Positions 47,657 through 60,900 of a stretch of 64,000 bases of DNA are shown here, one piece after another. The translations under genes and the position numbers were made by a program. Where the stretch lies: contig CM051032.1 of the NCBI GenBank assembly GCA_027627225.1, forward strand, positions 61,440,137-61,504,136, in the 5' to 3' direction. Within the stretch, counting starts at the first letter, position 1. Each line of letters opens with the position of its first letter. The notes beneath the pieces were generated by a model. That model was not told the DNA's origin, ran no database searches, and worked only from the letters and a program-made list of their open reading frames with translations. Source of the stretch: Congeria kusceri. Taxonomy: Eukaryota > Mollusca > Bivalvia > Myida > Dreissenidae.

Positions 47657-47942
47657 CTTGATCTTTATTCAACACTAACCTAATATTCTCTATATATATA
47701 CATGTATAGGCATATAAAAAAACTGCATGAAGTACAATACGGTGATTTGCACTCTTACAAAGCCGACATACACTGGACTCGCCTATTGGCTCGTCCACTA
47801 TGGTTTTCAGCTGTGTACTCGTCAAAATACATCGCCATATTCATTCTAACCAATCAAACCTGGTACTCTGGTTTCCACCATAACTGGTCAACGAAACTCA
47901 TTATTTCTAGACAAGTCCTGGAATTAAACCATATTTGTGTAT

Positions 47943-48185
47943 ACAATAGACGCTTCCACAAATGTCAATCGTATTCAAACTAATCTGCAATATTATCCAA
48001 TCATCGCACTTGGATGACACGTATTTAGCAGTTAAACTATTTAATACAAAAGATATTCAAACGTTTGTGATATTCAAATGAGCACATGGTAATGTTTGCG
48101 ATTTTCGATGAATGGAAATTAATTCTTGAACAAATGCTGGGGAGGAGTGTAAAACTATTCATGGCAAATCCCGGATCGGTCTATT
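47943..48185 (+). repeat. ~245-bp dispersed repeat, copy 1
   Basis: ATAGACGCTTCCACAAATGT ... ATCCCGGATCGGTCTATTTG. The second copy (60,645-60,898) has the same orientation and similar sequence (ATAGATGCTTCCACAAATGT ... ACCCGGATCGGTATATTG). Confidence 0.85.
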
Positions 48186-50945
48186 TGGCATTCACAAGTT
48201 CAGCATAAACTGCTCCTGGCAGAATCAGACATGTATTTTGTGATGGACACAACAAACACTTTCACATAGTTAAAAATAAATATTTTATTCAAATAATTTA
48301 TAAATAAAATTCTATTTACATGTGAACAATCAACAGCATAGGGTATGGACAACGTAAGGGTCACAAAATACCACCTATAAATTGCTCTGTCCAAAAGATA
48401 TAGCATATTCATTTACAATTATAGTCAGCTGAAGTTAATATCTTTCTGCTTTACTGTAGAATGGAATATGCAGCTGTTACATGTAAATAAAGAAAGTGGC
48501 ATGCTTCACCATAAAATTCAAGTAAATGTACCAATAAACCTGTTCCTTCCTTTCGAATTTGTAAAAACCACTGTGCAATGCGAAGGGCTCAAAGTAAGAT
48601 TTTCGTGTCCAGTTAGTTTGGAACTTTCAAACAAGATAAACATAGTTTCTTAGTCATATTAGAACAAGTTCTTCAGAGTCTGACATATCAGAACATATTA
48701 AAAGTGGTCATTTCATTACCAACAACTTCCTGTAGTAGACTCAAAGTTAGCACTACATTTCCAAAACCATCATTTTGAGATGAACACAAAACAGCACAAT
48801 ATTTATTTCTTTAAACAAACACAAACCCAGTATTGTCTAGAGTTATTCAAATGGATGTATTGATTCATGAACACTTGTATCTTTTTGTTCGTTAAGTTTT
48901 TAAATATTAAACTCCAAATGCATTGCAACTAGCCAGCAAAAATATTAAAGAGCTAGAAGTTGTTTATTGTTAGTATCTAACTAATGAAAAGGTAACTGAA
49001 CAACAAATTTCTATGACAGCTTAGCTACCGCAGTCGTTATAAATCTATGAACTATATACTTTTTTCTTTCTAAATGACTAAAAGAATTGAAGAAATGTTA
49101 ATCTAACATTATAATTATCTAAGATAATTTATCATGTTAAAAATTTCGTCAATGAAATGCTTAATAAATAAATAATTCTTCCAGAGTAAAGTTTCTTCGC
49201 TAACAAAATTGGCTTTCGCCTACTGTTAAATTGCCTGCATAAAACCAAGTACCGTATGCATTTTTAAATGCTAGTATATTTAAATTTTTAAATAACATAT
49301 GCATACTTAGATGTACAACCTTTCTGAAAATTGTTTTCTTCATCATCATCTTCATTAACTACTTTTATCTTTCAAAATAATTCAGATATTATCTGTATTA
49401 TTAATATTCATATGTGTTCTACATCCATACAGCTGAATACAAAATATGTGACTTGCAAAATGATATGGAATCACAATGTGACATACATATCTTTGCATTA
49501 CAAAAATTACCAACTAATAATGCAATGTAGCAGAAATGTGTGCAGAAATGTGTGATCAGTTCCTGTACATATACTTCAAGTATAATGATATTAAAACAAA
49601 TCTGTTGCTCAAACATTTGAACATTAAAAAACTTAACAAATAAGCGCACCTTGTAATGTATGTATTTTATAACTCAAAAGAACATTCATATTTATGATTG
49701 TTAACAGTTATTGTCAAGTATGTGCACACAAGACTAGGAAATTTGCAAAACAGCCTGCAATGAGGCCAACATTAAAATTAACTTTGTTTGCCATTGCCTA
49801 CCTACCCGATGAAAAGGTCCCTACTCAAAAGTTTTTTCTTTGTTAAATCAAACCAGTTTGTTTTTTTTAACTTCCAAATATTAATATTTTTTCCATTGGG
49901 TTAAATAATAGCTCGATCTTTCATTTCAGTCGTTTTCCAATGGGTTAATAAACTAACTGTATCTGCTAAACCCTTGCTTAGAATAGGCCATATCAAAATG
50001 CAATTCTAATCATGTTTTATCTAACTTATGAAAACAGCAGGCAGTTTGTCAGCATTCATAGTCTAATTAAAGATGATTGCTAGCAAGCTCTCGTTATATC
50101 AACAGACACTTGATTATATTATTAAAAGCAATGTTTGTGTTATATGCTATATTTTGACGCTAAATGGATCATTCATAAATATGCATTAAAAAAAAAGCAG
50201 CAACCTTGGGTAGACAATGGCAAACAAAATTTTTTGGAAGGTTGGCCTGATTGATACTGCAGAGTTGAAAAAAGCTTTACACTGACTATAAGTGGACGGT
50301 TACGCCTAGGGCATCAAAGAACAAATAAACATAAACATAAAGAGATAAAATCAAATGTAAAACTAAGAGTATAAACATAAATATCTTTATATAAAAGTAA
50401 AAATGAGACAATAGAATACACGATATCACAGCCTTGTGTAAAATAGACCTGTACAAATAAACAAAATGGCGGGATCAAGGGTTTTTCTGAGGTAATTATC
50501 AAATAAATTGGTGCTACTGGTATTTACATCCTTAAACAAGTAATCTTACAGAATTTATAATGCAATGGTAACTGACCCTTTAATATAATTTTGCTTTCAA
50601 TTTGAAACTTATGTTACATAAATTAATAAACTGGACTAAAAAATATAAGCAACATATTTTTTGAAGCCACAAACATCTTTGGTAATTTTGGCAAATATAT
50701 CAAGCACTATATAACTAAAAAATTTGTAATTTTGGCAAATATATCAAGCACTATGTAACTAAAAAAATAGCAAAAAGGGAAGCAATATCTAAACAATGCA
50801 AAATGTCATGCAAATACATGAACATGTAAAGACTAAATGCAGCTTCAATGCATAATGCAAATTGAAATAATGACATCTGTTAATTTAATATCATATATAA
50901 ATTTATCGCAAATAGCAAATAAACTATGAAAGCAAAAGCGAAATT
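48186..50945 (-). other. Probable STIL 3'UTR and intergenic sequence
   Basis: No coding exon recognised. A minus-strand AATAAA (TTTATT at ~48,282) could end a long STIL 3'UTR. At 50,042-50,108 is an inverted copy of a ~65-bp segment that also occurs at 14,868-14,934 (CGAGAGCTTGCTAGCAATCA). Confidence 0.4.
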
Positions 50946-51957
50946 TTAAAGCAATTTGGGTAATTGTTTAAGGCGTGTAATATCTAATATTCTATCATCA
51001 TCATTAGTCTCTTCTCGATGCTGCCTCGTACTGTAATAGTTGGGTAACCCTGTCATTTCCGACTGATTCTGCACATTTTTTGGCTGCACCTTGGCCCCAG
51101 AAGGGGGAGAGAACTTGTTCTGATTTGGAGCAGGAGTGATCTGGGGACTCGCGTACCTGCCCATGCCGTAACCTACATCTGGCCTAGCGCTCTGTAGATA
51201 TGGTGATGGTTTTTGAGAATAAGGAGTAAAGTTCTGTTGATCTGTAACCTTGTTAGAGTTACTATTATTATGTAAAAAACGTTGATGTTCATCTAACCGT
51301 GACAGTGCGTGGTTGGGTTTTGGTGTCCGTGTGTAACCACTTTCAACACTCTGACGGGAATCGTTGCAAGTATTCCTAGAAGAATCCTGGCCAGTTGAGT
51401 GCCCATTGACATAGGGCCTACCCGCTGTTTGTGTGGAATGTGGCGTCAGTGTATCTGCCAAATGTGTTCTGCGACTCGCAGGCGTGCCCAACACTTCGTG
51501 AGTGACCTGGGCCGGGCCATCCTCGGATCCCGAAGTTAGCGTGCTGTAGTTAGTCCTCAGCTGGTAGCTATCGTTCTGTGTACTCTCGCTAGTTGAAGTG
51601 TTACCCGACGTCCCATCCAACAGACCGTGCCGTTCTAGGTAGCGCTTAGTTGCGAAAGTCAAATCATTTGGGGACATACCTACTGTGGTTACATTCGGCG
51701 TGCTCTCTTCTTCAGCTCTGAGGATTTTTTGAAGTAAAGCCGTTTTCTCTGAAGCCTTCCTTGAGCCCTGAAGCAGTCGATTCTTTGCCTGGAGTTTAGT
51801 GAGTTGAGTGAGTTGTTCGTCTTTCAGATACTTCATCGCCATGGCGTTGATCTCCATGGAAGTATCAGTGTCGGACGAATCCAGGAACATGGAGACATAG
51901 TTGATCTTCGGAATGAAGGTTGTGTCGGTCGGAGCCTTGGCACTGCTTGCATCAAAT
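50946..51957 (-). CDS. STIL: STIL last exon: STAN motif and C-terminal TIM-like end
   Basis: Acceptor CATTTGTAG before 51957. [20 protein letters not shown] leads into the STAN motif (51,620-51,880), which binds SAS-6 in known orthologues, then a Ser/Asn/Gln-rich linker, then [18 protein letters not shown] and TAA (50946-50948). The final helix matches human 'FLDVKRLRQLPKLF'. Confidence 0.95.
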
Positions 51958-54900
51958 CTACAAATGAAAGAGTGTTGTTAGCGTATCCACAATGGAATAT
52001 CAGTCCTTGGTATTGAACAGTACCCTACTACTAAGTGCATAACAATTTGCCACCTCAGTATTACAACAGCCTATCTGCTTCATTAACACATATTGATAGG
52101 CCCTTGAGGTCCTAAGGTGGCGATATACGGCAAAAAAACATTTAACAACAGTCCTCAGTGCATGTTTCCTTCAAACTTTGAAACATTAAAATTTAGACAA
52201 TACTTCAATCCTCTAAAAGATTCAAACGTGTTTTTTTTCCATTTATCATGAATTTTCAACTAGCATTTTAAATTTGAGTTATTTATTTATTACAAGCAGC
52301 TAAGCAAGCACATGTTAACAGCATGTCTGACAGCACAGATAGCTTACATGAAGTAACAATCCAATGGTAACCCAATTCATAATATAACCATTAGGCCAAT
52401 ATCATTAACATCACCAGTTTGATGCTACTATACTATCTCCTAAGAGCAACAACAAAAGGAGCAAACACCTATCTCCTAAGAGCAACAACAAATGGAGCAA
52501 ACACCTACCTCCGAACAGCAACAACAAATGGAGCAAACATCTATCTCCTAAGAGCAGCAACAAATGGAGCAAACATCTATCTACAAAGAGCAGCAACAAA
52601 TGGAGCAAACATCTACATCCTATAAGCAGCAACAAATGGAGCAAACATCTGCCTCCTAACAGAAACAACAAATGAAGCAAACATCTACCTCCTAAGAGCA
52701 GCAACAAATGGAGCAAACATCTATCTCATAAGAGATGCAACAAATGGAGCAAACATCTATCTCATAAGAGCAGCAACAACCAATGGAGCAAACATTTATC
52801 TCGTAAGAGCAGCAACAAAAGGAGCAAACATCTATCTCCTAAAAGCAACAACAAATGGAGTAAACATCTATCTCCTAAGAGCAGCAACAAATGGAGCAAA
52901 CATCTATCTCCTAAGAGCAGCAACAAATGGAGCAAACATCTATCTCCTAAGAGCAGCAACAAATAAAGCAAACGTCTATCTCCTAAGAGCAACAACAAAT
53001 GGAGCAAACATCTATCTCCTAAGAGCAGCAACAAATGGAGCAAACATCTATCTCCTAAGAGATGCAACAAATCGAGCAAACATCCATCTCCTAAGAGCAG
53101 CAACAAATGGAGCAAACATCTATCTCCTAAGAGCAGCAACAAATGGAGCAAACATCTATCTACTTAGAGCAGCAACAAATGGAGCAAACATCTATCTCCT
53201 AAGAGCAGCAACAAATGGAGCAAACATCTACATCCTAAGAGCAGCAACACATGGAGCAAACATCTATCTCCTAAGAGCAGCAACAAATGGAGCAAACATC
53301 TACCTCCTAACAGCAAAAAAAAATGGAGCAAACATCTATCTCCTAAGAGCAGCAACAAATGGAGCAAACATTTATCTCCTAAGAGCAACAACAAATGGAG
53401 CAAAAAAAGACCAAAAAAACCCATCTATCTCCTAACAGCAACAACAAATGGAGCAAACACTGATTTCAAACAGATTGGGCATTTAGATTCCTGTACCTGA
53501 GAAAGGACTGCAGATGTTCCACCATTTTGATATTCTCATGGGCTAACTTGACTGGGGTGCTAGGGTCCGAGGAAATGTCCCCAGCGTATCCATCCTTCTC
53601 CAGCGTGTTCTCTGCAGTGTTTTGACTCAGCAACTTCTTGATGTTGTCCTAATAGCAGAAGAACTTCAAGGGTTTAATTATATCTTTACAGTAAACTAAG
53701 ACGCATTTGGAGCAACTGAATTAAACTTAAAATAGTCCAAACAAATAGTAAATGATAGATATTATAAAATAATTATACAAATATGAACCCAGAACGACAT
53801 TTATTCTTTTTACAAGTACCAAACAAAATAACAACAAACACTATTTAGCAAAATGTCCAATTTAGATATTATTCCCTATATTAAAGTTGATAGAAAAGCT
53901 CCAGGTCATATTCCAGAAACATTTCAATCTTATCTATAACTTTAAAATCAACAATTTTCTCTAACATTTTATTCAATTTCTATAATTACAATACATGCAT
54001 GTTAAGCGTTTATTTAGTGATTCACAGGCCCGTATTCACAAAGGGAAAACTTAAGAAAATTCCTTCAATTCCTTAATTCATTTAGTCTCTGACTGTTTCA
54101 TGTATAGGTCTTTTTACATTCAAATAGTTTAAATGAGTAAATAGTCTATAGATGTTTCATTTTTGACCCATTTGTAAACAGAAATCATTGGATTTCGCAT
54201 AGAAGAAATAATCGGAAATTTTTACTTAAGTTCAACTTAAGTTCAGATTTCCTTTAGGAGCTTTGTGAATACCCGCCATGGTCTACTCTTGTTTACTTAA
54301 CTGTAATTGTACAGGATTTGCTGGTAGTTTTAGAAATGTTACATTTAAAAACACAAAATAAGTTTGAGATAAACCCCCCACTCACCATGAGTCTGTTGTA
54401 ATACTCTGGGTTGTCAGTGCCCGCGGTGTTGTCCTCTTCATCCTCAGAGTACTCCTCCGTCTCACTCTTGTCCCGCTGAGCATCGCACATGCTCGCTGAT
54501 ATCGGGGACCCCGGGGACAGGTTGAAAGCTGACTCGTTACAGGACTCCTGGCTCCGTGGAGACCTGGGGAAATACATGTAATTTTCAAACATTGTATAGT
54601 TGAATTCTGATCAAAGCAAAGCATTACAGCATTTGTTTTTCATCCCATATATTTGTAATACTGTATTTGTGCAATATTTTCAAATCGTTACATAGCATTT
54701 ATTTTTCATAACATATTAATGTAGCAATACGTGTTCTTTAATTTATTGCAAACCAATCGTATTGTAACACAGTACTGTTTACTTTCTTTCAAACATTGCA
54801 TCACGAATGGAGATAAGGTTGTGTTTTTTTCATTAACCTGTACTGTTGAATTATTTGCAAACAAAATGTCACATTATAGTCTTATTTTTTAAACAGTAGT

Positions 54901-57900
54901 ATTGTAACACAGTACTGTTGATTCATTTTCAAACACAGGGTCACATTATACCATTAAAAGAATGAAATTCAGCAGTAATTATTTATCAGACAAACAAACA
55001 GCTGTTTAAATAGCCTAGAACTTAAAATTGGCAATAATGAAGCAAGAAACATGCATACTACAAACACAAGACTAAGAGAACAAATGGCCAAAGCTAATGT
55101 AGATTACCTGGTAGGGGACGACTGGAAACTCGGCAGATCCACAATCATCTCCGACTGCATGCTGTCTATGGTCTTGTCATGCATGTTGTTCATAAGGGCC
55201 ACCAGCTCTCCCTGAGAAATGTCCAGCTCACCATCCTCCCTCTGTGTACTGTTCATAGGCAGCCGGCCACGATGTCGTATCTCCAAGGGGGTCCTGGTTT
55301 CACACCCACTTCCACTGGAACTCGAAACTTCTCTGTTATTGCCGGGATTCCTATTTTCGGATTGATGAGAAATCGCTAGATTGCTCAGCTCTTGCTGACT
55401 GGTTTGCATGCAAGCTGAGACTTGTTCCTTCTGTTCACTAAATGCCAGGGAGGTGTTGGTTCCTGCCGTGCATTTCTGGACGGCTTGCGGACTGGACTGT
55501 TTGTGGTTCACAGCACTTTCAACAGTTGTGTTGTTCAGGGACTGGGACTGCAGCACTTCTATTTGAGCTTGTAACTGTTTCAACTGCTGGTCTTGTCTCA
55601 ACAGCAGCTGATAAATCTCTGGAGGAACATTTTCCCAGTTCACTGAAGAATGAGACGACTTCAGTTCACCACCAGACTCAACTTGATTCGATTTGAGAGG
55701 ACCAGGGTTTGCTGTTGAGCTGTGTTTTTCTGGAGTAAAACTTAGCCCACTGTCGTCACTGGACCGACCACTATTGTCTGAACTTTGATTTGATCTTCTT
55801 ACCTCTCCACTTCCGTTTACAGACACGGCTTCCCCGCTGTGACTTGGACCTTGCGGGATGTTTCTTTCCTCTGCTCGAGTTGGCAGACCTAGACTGGCCT
55901 GTGGAGCAGGAGCCGTGGATACGTACATCACTGGTCCGGACGACTGTGGGGGGTGGGGCTGTGACATCGGTGGTCTTGGGACAGTCATAGTATTCACATT
56001 ACTGGCATTGGGCACTGCAGGCATCATTCGGGGGTTTGCTGAAGGCATTTGAGCATGTGGTTGTGAACCTTCCTGCATTACGTTAGGAGCACCTTGAGAA
56101 TTCAGTTGAGCTTGGGAGCTTGGGAATGTCATGGGTTGAACAGCACTGTACGGCATAGGAGAAGGGTGTGGGTATTCGTTAGCTGCCAGTGGGTAGGAGT
56201 GGAAGACAGGGACTGGGGCTGAGCCTTGGGGGTACATGGTAGGCTGGGCACCAGGAGCGGGCCCTGGGTACCCGTTGTAGGGGGCCGCCCCATGTAGTCT
56301 CGGAGGTGGGGGGCCGAAATTGGAAAACTGGGGTCTAGGGTAGGAATACGGGCCGGATGGTCTGCTGGGGTCGAACGCTCCTGTGTGGGGACGGCTGTAA
56401 ATCTGCAATGTTGGATGTGGTCTTGGACAGTTGGGACAGGAACAATATGGTCTGACAGTGCCTCCAGGGGGCAGGTGACTGGCAGATCCAGGGTAGCTGG
56501 AGTGAGGTGGAGGAACTGCAGAGCTGGACGCTGGTACACCATTTGCATTGATATTCTGGTTAACTTGCGGCAAATCTGGTCGCACTGGGTTAGATTGTGG
56601 AGCTGTATTCCTGTGCATCGGATTAGGAACAGAGTTTGGATTACTGAAGTTCATATAATCATTAGCTGAAGTTGGAACTGGACCCGGGCGATTTGCAGCA
56701 CCAGTTTTGTGAAGATTTGGCACAGAACTGTTAGGCAAAGGCCCTACCGAAGACTGATGTGGGGTGGAACTGGCCAGAAGTGGTCGCTTCACATCAGGCC
56801 CAGGGAGACCAGGTCGGGAGGATGGGTGCTGAACATTCGGGACAAACGTGGTGTCCTCATCCCCGAAGAACAGAGAAACCTCCGGCACCATCGACTGCAC
56901 CATTGGAAGCTGAAACAGAACACAACATATAAACAGCAGAAATAACCATTGTTAATGTTAGGCACAAAACTATGTTGGCACTAAGAAATAAAACTTATAC
57001 CCTATGTTTCTATTTTGCAAAAATACAGATTATTATCAAATATTTTTCTCAGAAAATGTGACCACCTCATTTTGGAATACTTTAAGAAATTTAAGTAGCC
57101 ATGTCGCTCAATCTCATTAAAATCGTCTCCAGTCTGACGCTACTATATTATCCGCTGACTGGATCTGATGACTTCGCATTAGGGGTCACGTTGAGATTAC
57201 CTTTTTATGAGCCAATCAAATTGTTGCCTTCAAAATGTTGTGGTATAACTTTATATATAAATCACAACAACTATGCACGAAATTAATGTGAACTTTGGAT
57301 GTTTACTCGCCTAAGGTACCACTATAAAATAGTATATCGATTGTTATTCAAGTGAAAATTAACTGTTAATGGTTTATTCCCTATGATCAGCTGGAATGCA
57401 TCACCTTTTCAAAAACCGTGGCTAAACTTTGCTGTGCAAAAAGGAATTTCATTGGGCGCAGCAGGCCTGATATTGTATTGTTCGGAAGGTCATTTGAACG
57501 TGACCTGTTATACGATGTCTTCAGATCCTAACAACATAAGGATTTGATTTTAATGAGATTGCCCTATCGCTATGTTGCTATTTTGGTTCCTGGTAGTACT
57601 TGCATTGTTAAAGGATTATTATGTCAAGAAATTCATAAATAAGACTCACCCGTGACTTATAAGGAGCTGGTTTAAGTCTAGGAGTAATATCATCATTGGA
57701 CACAGGGTCTGGAGACAGTGACCTTCTACTCTCATTCTGAGAACTGTAAATGAACAACCATTTTATAGAAGTAAATATGCAGCCCGCTTTTATTCAATAT
57801 ACTTGCTGGGTTTCCCGCAGGCCTGTTTCGCTTGTCGGGCCCGACATGCCTTCAAAGCAGTTAGTCATTTGCCGACATGCTCAAGTAACGCCGACATGCT

Positions 57901-60900
57901 TTAATTTTCAAAGCGACAACCCTTAATCCCTTTATATACTGCACCGATCTTAAATCGCAGGGCCATAAACGAACGCCGTATTGATCGATAAGGTCTAACT
58001 TCGAACAGTGTTATTGACAAGTGACTTAACTGTGTAGTCCCGCCCACAACGATCTCATTAGCAAACCACATACGGCTAAGGTGGAGTTTATACCTTACTA
58101 ATAACTATGAACGTCTTTGACAACAAATACTAGTGTCTACGGGAAAAGTGAAGAGGCATTTGAAACATTTGATTATTATATTTAATGTTTTATTTTGTCC
58201 CAGTAATTTCCTTATCCATTTCACAAATTGACAATCAAAAATTATGGAAACGAATAATGTAAAATAGCGCCTTATTTTAAAACACAATTTAACGTCGTCA
58301 AACGTAATTTTGTTCTTATAAACACTGCAATTAAGCACGTGACAAGTACACACACATTTTTCATGAGGCATCAGTGACTTTGTGCATGGCAATTTTCGCG
58401 CGCTTTTGTAGCAAAATACGTTTTCTTCATGGAAATACAGGTCCGTTTTTTATGCCCATTAGGAATCGCATATTAAAGTATTTAAAAACAGATGACACAC
58501 TTTCGGCTTTGGATGTCCACATGTAGTATAACTGATATTAAATATAGATTTATTTTGCATCCGAAAACGAATAATGAAATTTAAAAAAAAAAAAATTTGA
58601 AAAAAACGAGCAATCATGACAGAAATTAAAGGCGGAAAAAAGCTAGGCTTTTCAACGAATCTGAATAGCATGCATGATTGAAAATTAGTTCCATAAAAAA
58701 TGCAACCTAGTATTTTGATGTACACTGCCTCGAGGTTGGTCAACACGTTTTTATTCAATTAAGAAAACCGCGGCAGTTGCGATTTTAGTAGAAGAAATAT
58801 TTTTAATAGTTTCAGTTTTATAGAAGTAAGATTCCCCAAATTAAAGATAATTCAAAGAGAGGTGCTGGTCGAGCAATAGGTTAGGTAGTTTAAGTGATAA
58901 AGAGCGATAGTGCCGATTTGATCCCCGCCGGGATTTAGAACGTTGTAGCCAATTTCAGACAGGTGGGGCCAATTTTGGAGAGTAGGATTCGAGCGGTGCA
59001 GCTGATTTCGGGGAGGCGGGGTCGATCGTTGAAGCCTATTTCAGGGAACTGGGGGTCGAGATATGCGGCCGATTTCGAAGAGGTGGTGGTCAAACGGAGC
59101 GGTGAAAGATAGATTTGTTTTAAAATTTGACACAAGGTTAAAAATTAAAACAAACAATGCAAAAACTGAAATACATCAAATAAAATAAGTAAACACACTA
59201 TAATAAGCTTTGCAAAGCAATGATTACCTGCTGGCAACATGGGCGAGTGCAGACATGAAATGCTCCTGCTTCTGTCCCTCTGTGACTGAATTCAACTCCA
59301 GCTCCAGGGTCTCTTTGCAGCCAGCATTCATCTTAAAGCAACAAATTCAAACATTACAGTATAATCTATAGATCAACTATTATCGATATTTGTTCATTGC
59401 ACACATTACGTACCCCAGAAGCACAGCTATTTCACTCCAAACACACACTGTTTCTTACACTTTGTTTTTCAAATGCCCCCATGACTAAATTAAATGCACA
59501 TAATCCTTAAGCACATTATACTATGGCTACAATGATTTTACATATACCAACAACACATACCGATATACTCTTTAATCACATGTTTTTCTAAATAACATTT
59601 TCCAATAGGAACTCAGGTACCAAACTTACAAATCAGATGTACCTCTTGACCACATTACCATAACATATGAATATAAAATATTTACAGACATTTAAATTAC
59701 AGATATGGAGCAAACAGTCACAATTCTGTTAAAAAGTTGCCAAAAAGTAATTACATTTAGGGATAAAAGTACAGAAAATGAATCTGCAGCATCAAATATA
59801 GGTGCAAGAATAGAACAAACATTGGCATGAATAAATACTGAGAATTTTAGGGCCAAACAAAATGAATATAAATAAAGAAACACTTGGGTGTACTCCAGTA
59901 ATACGGGTAAAATCTCCAGTAATGCATACCTTGTTAATCTGCAATGCATCGTAGCCTGCGCAGAGGTTGAATGTGAGCTTGTTGCCCCCCTTGGTAGTGC
60001 AGCACTCGTAGAACTCGGGTTTGGAGTGGGTGGGGTTGTAGAGGACGAGCAGAAATGGGTCAGGTGGCGAACACACTCTGTCAAATATGCATTCACATAA
60101 TTTATAAGCTACGTTTACCAGTAAGACTTCATGTAAGTTAGCATTACTAGTAGCCAAAATAACCAATGGCTATTACAATGTTTGAAAATATTTTATCAAA
60201 GGCACTAACAGTCAGCACATGTTCTGAAAGTTTGAACTTCACCGTTAAATACAAAGAAAAGGCACACATGCACAAACTACTACTACTACTATACAAATAT
60301 GGATGATTTTGAAAGCAATTAAGACTTTCTTTACGGAAGATATTTTAACAAATTTTAAGAATATTATAATATAATTGTAATATTACCCATGGGACATTTT
60401 GGTCTTCCTCAAGAGTAAATATATAAAGGAAATCGGCAATAACAAATTTGAACATATTTCTGTCTTAGAAACTGAGTAACTTCACAAACCTGTCAGTGAT
60501 GTGTGTGTTGTGCAGATAGCGAAGACAGCAGGCCCATATGTAGGGGCTGTACACGTACGACACGCCACTCACCCATCTAAAATATCACAATGTTGGCTCT
60601 CATCAAAACTGCAAAACCTGACCAAAAACTGTAATCAGATCCACAATAGATGCTTCCACAAATGTCAATCATATTCAAATTAATCTGCAATATTATCCAA
60701 TCACCACACTTGAATATCGCGTGTTAAGCTGTTAAATTATTTCATACATGTACAATCTTTTGTGCATGCATAATGTTGGTGTTCTTCGAAAGAGCATGTT
60801 GTAATATTTGTGATTTTCGACAAATGAAAATTAATCCTTTAACAATAGCTGGGAAGGAGTTTAAACTATCAGTGGAAAAACCCGGATCGGTATATTGTTC

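Noticed and set aside
52411..53424. Leu-rich repeat ORFs on the minus strand
   Set aside because: Products of the 36-bp minisatellite inside a STIL intron, not continuous with STIL exons.
55179..56945. Plus-strand ORFs opposite the large STIL exon
   Set aside because: Shadow ORFs of a GC-richer proline-coding exon; no conserved sequence and the STIL frame is fully supported.
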